Positions 7,017 to 8,971 of a DNA stretch of 8,971 bases are shown piece by piece. This stretch comes from Pseudomonadota bacterium. GTDB taxonomy: Bacteria; Pseudomonadota; Gammaproteobacteria; Acidiferrobacterales; Sulfurifustaceae. Under the pieces are notes generated by a model. It searched no databases and was not told the DNA's origin. It saw only the letters and a program-made list of their open reading frames with translations. The position numbers and the translations under genes are program-made. The first letter of the stretch is position 1, and every line of letters starts with the position of its first letter. The stretch is taken from positions 263,546-272,516 of the forward strand of contig CP070641.1 of NCBI GenBank assembly GCA_020354085.1. The letters are read 5' to 3'.

Positions 7017-7023
7017 CGCAATG

Positions 7024-8094
7024 CTAGAACCACCTCTTGCGTCGAAAGAAAATCAGCATCCCGATCGCCACCACTAGCATCAGCACCAGGGCCAAGGGAT
7101 AGCCCCAGATCCACGCAAGCTCCGGCATGTAACGGAAGTTCATGCCGTAGATGCTTGCGATCAGAGTCGGTGGAATGAACAGCGTGGCGATCACCGTCAA
7201 CACCTTGATGATCTCGTTCAGGCGGTTGGTGGCATTGAGCAGATAGATGTCGAGCGTGTAAGTCAGGATCTCGTGAAACGATTCAAGCGTATCGATCATG
7301 TGAATCACATGATCGTATACGTCGCGCAAGTACACCCAGGTTTCCCTTTGGAATAACGCCGAGCCGCCGCGCTCAAGCGTGCCGATTACTTCGCGCAATG
7401 GCCAGACATTGCGCCTCAACAGCACCATCTCGCGTCGCAGACCATGCAGCGCAAGCTCGGCGCGGTGCGAGTTGCGCCGGCCGCGGGCGATTAGCTCTTC
7501 CTGTAAGGCTTCGATGCGCTCGCCGAAACGCTCAAGCACGATGAAATAATTGTCGACCACGGCATCGAGCAGACTGTAGACGAGATAGTCCGCGCCCTCG
7601 GCCCGCACGAAGCCGCGCGCCTGGCGCACACGATCGCGTATCGCTTCGAATACCGAGGGCTCGGCCTCTTCGAAGGACAGAACAAAATCGCGGCCGAGGA
7701 TCAGGCTGATCTGTTCCGCCCGGACTCCTGGTGCGCCGCCGCCATCGCGCAATAACTTGACGACGACATAGACGTACTCGCCGTAGTCCTCGAGCTTTGG
7801 TCGCTGTTCGGTGTTGGCGATGTCCTCGCGCACCAACGGATGCAGCCCGAACGCATCCCCCAGCCGCGCGATGAACTCGACGTCGTGTACGCCGGTGACA
7901 TGCAGCCACAACACACCCTGACCGCGCATGGCGGCCAGTTCGTCGACCGACTGAATTTCGCGTTCCTCGAACGCCTCGGCGCTGTAACGCATCACGCGAA
8001 TACGCGTGGCCTCGGTGTGTCGCGCGCCGATATGTACCGCCGTACCCGGTGGTAGCCCGGCCTTGTGCGAGCGTGTTTTGATCGGCCGTCGCAT
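7024..8094 (-). CDS. corA: CorA-family magnesium/cobalt channel
   Basis: A 356-residue inner-membrane divalent-cation channel, expected to work as a homopentamer taking up Mg2+ (and Co2+/Ni2+). The large cytoplasmic N-terminal domain begins with the typical GLPPGTAVHIG (13-23) and contains LWLHVTGV (62-69) and HPLVREDIANTEQRPKLEDY (85-104). A long helical stretch (about 150-295) leads into the pore helix. TM1 spans roughly 297-316 and ends in the signature YGMNF (316-320); the periplasmic loop MPEL (323-326) follows, then TM2 (about 331-350) and a basic tail RRKRWF. YGMNF plus the MPEL loop favour CorA over ZntB. The open frame extends upstream to 8298, but ATG 8094 is chosen because it has a perfect AGGAGG 5 nt upstream and fits the family start; the extension is Arg/Cys-rich and unlike CorA. 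I could not find a convincing promoter. The 3' end faces yjgR. Confidence 0.95.
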   Translation of the reverse strand: MRRPIKTRSHKAGLPPGTAVHIGARHTEATRIRVMRYSAEAFEEREIQSVDELAAMRGQGVLWLHVTGVHDVEFIARLGDAFGLHPLVREDIANTEQRPKLEDYGEYVYVVVKLLRDGGGAPGVRAEQISLILGRDFVLSFEEAEPSVFEAIRDRVRQARGFVRAEGADYLVYSLLDAVVDNYFIVLERFGERIEALQEELIARGRRNSHRAELALHGLRREMVLLRRNVWPLREVIGTLERGGSALFQRETWVYLRDVYDHVIHMIDTLESFHEILTYTLDIYLLNATNRLNEIIKVLTVIATLFIPPTLIASIYGMNFRYMPELAWIWGYPLALVLMLVVAIGMLIFFRRKRWF

Positions 8095-8274
8095 GATCGC
8101 CTCCTGCACGACTTCCATAGTGCAGCATAGACAACCTGCGCACGGCAAGGGATTGGCGCGAGTTGCCGCACTGAGGCGCAACGCGCTCGCGCCATGACAG
8201 CCAATACCCTGACTGCACACGGTAGTGTGCGGCTCTTGGCGATTGCCAGCTACCGCGGAATTCGCGCCTCCGGA

Positions 8275-8315
8275 ACGTCGCCGACGTCGCAGAAGCACGA
8301 CGTCGCTTATGCGAC
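8275..8315. repeat. Cluster of ACGTCGC repeats with palindromic CGACGTCG cores and a short hairpin
   Basis: ACGTCGC occurs three times (8275-8281, 8284-8290, 8300-8306). The second and third copies sit in identical CGACGTCGC words (8282-8290 and 8298-8306), each with the 8-bp palindrome CGACGTCG, 16 bp apart. The last copy runs into GTCGC-TTAT-GCGAC (8302-8315), a perfect 5-bp stem with a 4-nt loop. It lies about 190 bp before the CULT gene and 180 bp behind the corA start. Binding sites for a regulator are possible; chance in G+C-rich DNA is not excluded. Confidence 0.45.
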
Positions 8316-8466
8316 CTTCACTGCTCGTCAGCCATTACTCCCAACGTCCGTTCAATGTCCCGCCATCTATGCCGGGCGGCAGGGCAACGCAGGCCGCTTC
8401 CTTCCTCCTGCCGTCGCACGGCCTCCACACGACCCCGTGCATCAGAGCGGCTGCCGGGATGCGCGC

Positions 8467-8495
8467 TTGGGTCGCACACCAGATCAGACTAGACT
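8467..8495 (+). promoter_or_regulatory. Possible promoter of the CULT gene, spaced for a leaderless mRNA
   Basis: TTGGGT (8467-8472) and TAGACT (8490-8495) are separated by 17 bp; matches to consensus are 3 of 6 and 4 of 6. Transcription would start about 7 nt after the -10, which coincides with the ATG at 8502. This fits the absence of any Shine-Dalgarno sequence before that ATG. Weak but internally consistent. Confidence 0.35.
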
Positions 8496-8501
8496 CCGCG
8501 C

Positions 8502-8918
8502 ATGGAACTGCTAATGCCATGGCACCTTTTTGAGCCCAAACTAGCGCACCAAACTGTGACAAAAAGGGCGCGGGCCACGGTTGCGCTGGCAGCCCGCGAG
8601 CAGCGTTTATTTTGCGCGGCTTGCCGACACCAAATCACCACAGTCGATGCGCGCTGCGAAGTGCGCGGCCAATGCGCGCATCGCTGCACGAATCCACATG
8701 GTCTTACCTTTGATTTCGAGTGCTTCCGTGCGGCGGCCGGCTGTGCCGTAATTGGTTCACCTGCCCTCGAACACACCTGGTTTCCAGGTTACACCTGGGA
8801 CATCGCACTGTGCGCGCAATGCCAAGCACATCTCGGGTGGCGGTTCGATTCGCCAGCAGATTCCTTCTACGGTTTGATCGTTGTGCGCCTGGCTGGCGCC
8901 GGTGATCGCCTATCGTAG
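8502..8918 (+). CDS. Cereblon-like CULT-domain protein (zinc-binding, thalidomide-pocket fold)
   Basis: A 138-residue soluble protein that is essentially one CULT domain (Yippee/Mis18/cereblon beta-tent fold), the domain by which human cereblon binds thalidomide-type drugs; single-domain bacterial homologues such as the Magnetospirillum protein MsCI4 are known. Zinc ligands are two CxxC pairs, C38/C41 and C104/C107. The ligand cage is complete: W93, W99 and W113, with F115 and H91, in the segments EHTWFPGYTWDIALC and HLGWRF. Spacing from these residues to the second CxxC matches human cereblon as I recall it (W380, W386, W400, F402, H378 relative to C391/C394). NPHG at 64-67 also matches human N351-G354. 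There is no Lon-like domain or DDB1-binding region, so no ubiquitin-ligase role is implied. ATG 8502 lacks a ribosome site and may be leaderless; M5 (8514) is an alternative start. The physiological ligand is unknown; uracil or C-terminal cyclic imides are candidates by family inference. It diverges from corA. Confidence 0.9.
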   Translation: MELLMPWHLFEPKLAHQTVTKRARATVALAAREQRLFCAACRHQITTVDARCEVRGQCAHRCTNPHGLTFDFECFRAAAGCAVIGSPALEHTWFPGYTWDIALCAQCQAHLGWRFDSPADSFYGLIVVRLAGAGDRLS

Positions 8919-8971
8919 CTCTCGACGGCGAGCGGACTACGACTCAGCGAGTGTCGGCGAGCAACAATTTC
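8919..8971. other. Right-edge sequence after the CULT gene
   Basis: These last 53 bases hold no clear terminator, repeat or gene start. They are too short to tell whether another gene begins or ends here. Confidence 0.5.

Larger units (their letters stand above)
8095..8501. other. Intergenic region between corA and the CULT gene, no supported gene
   Basis: These 407 bp separate two divergent genes. Open frames exist (8194-8514 plus; 8335-8562 minus), but their products have no recognisable motif, are rich in Ala/Arg/Pro as random frames in G+C-rich DNA are, and have no good ribosome sites. I see no tRNA-like fold. It holds the corA ribosome site at its left end, a cluster of ACGTCGC repeats near 8275-8315 and a possible promoter at 8467-8495, listed separately. 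Confidence 0.6.

Noticed and set aside
7532..8218. Minus-strand frame of 228 codons overlapping corA in another frame
   Set aside because: Arg/Gly-rich translation typical of a shifted reading of a real gene; corA has the GMN signature and a perfect ribosome site.
8095..8298. Upstream extension of corA to the first Met of its open frame
   Set aside because: The extra 68 residues are Arg/Cys-rich and unlike CorA, while ATG 8094 has AGGAGG at ideal spacing and fits the family start.
8194..8514. Small plus-strand frame of 106 codons before the CULT gene
   Set aside because: No recognisable domain or ribosome site, and composition is that of a random frame; it also overlaps the CULT start.
8335..8562. 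Minus-strand frame of 75 codons overlapping the CULT gene start
   Set aside because: No motif or ribosome site, and the overlapping CULT domain is strongly supported.

Overview
This window is G+C-rich bacterial DNA. It holds six complete genes, one partial gene and one gene broken by an internal stop. The proteins resemble Pseudomonadota families: Gcl, Hyi, GlxR and YjgR align well, from memory, with their E. coli counterparts. I infer a beta- or gammaproteobacterium, but no rRNA or other taxonomic marker is present.

Positions 1-3331, minus strand, are a glycerate-pathway operon read in the order gcl - hyi - glxR. Gcl joins two glyoxylates into tartronate semialdehyde with loss of CO2. Hyi interconverts hydroxypyruvate and tartronate semialdehyde. 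GlxR reduces tartronate semialdehyde to D-glycerate; its last ~65 residues lie beyond the left edge. A perfect 10-bp inverted repeat sits in the gcl-hyi gap. Gcl has Glu at the position where E. coli Gcl is known for having Val instead of the usual ThDP-activating Glu.

Positions 3332-4263 hold the divergent control region and an IclR-family regulator on the plus strand. Its reading frame is cut by an in-frame TAG at codon 96, between the DNA-binding and ligand-binding domains. It is probably the (former) local regulator of gcl and its neighbours.

Positions 4264-7016, plus strand, hold a class V PLP aminotransferase of the alanine/serine-glyoxylate type, with a recognisable promoter. Twelve bases later comes a YjgR/DUF853 HerA-like ATPase. 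The aminotransferase gives glyoxylate a second exit, to glycine, so the left half of the window is a glyoxylate-handling locus. YjgR has no evident link to that pathway.

Positions 7024-8971 hold a CorA-type Mg2+/Co2+ channel on the minus strand, tail to tail with yjgR. A ~400-bp gap with short palindromic repeats follows. Last is a small plus-strand gene for a cereblon-like CULT-domain protein, with a zinc-binding CxxC pair and the full three-tryptophan cage that binds thalidomide-type ligands in human cereblon. Its bacterial role is unknown, and it is the most unusual gene in the window.
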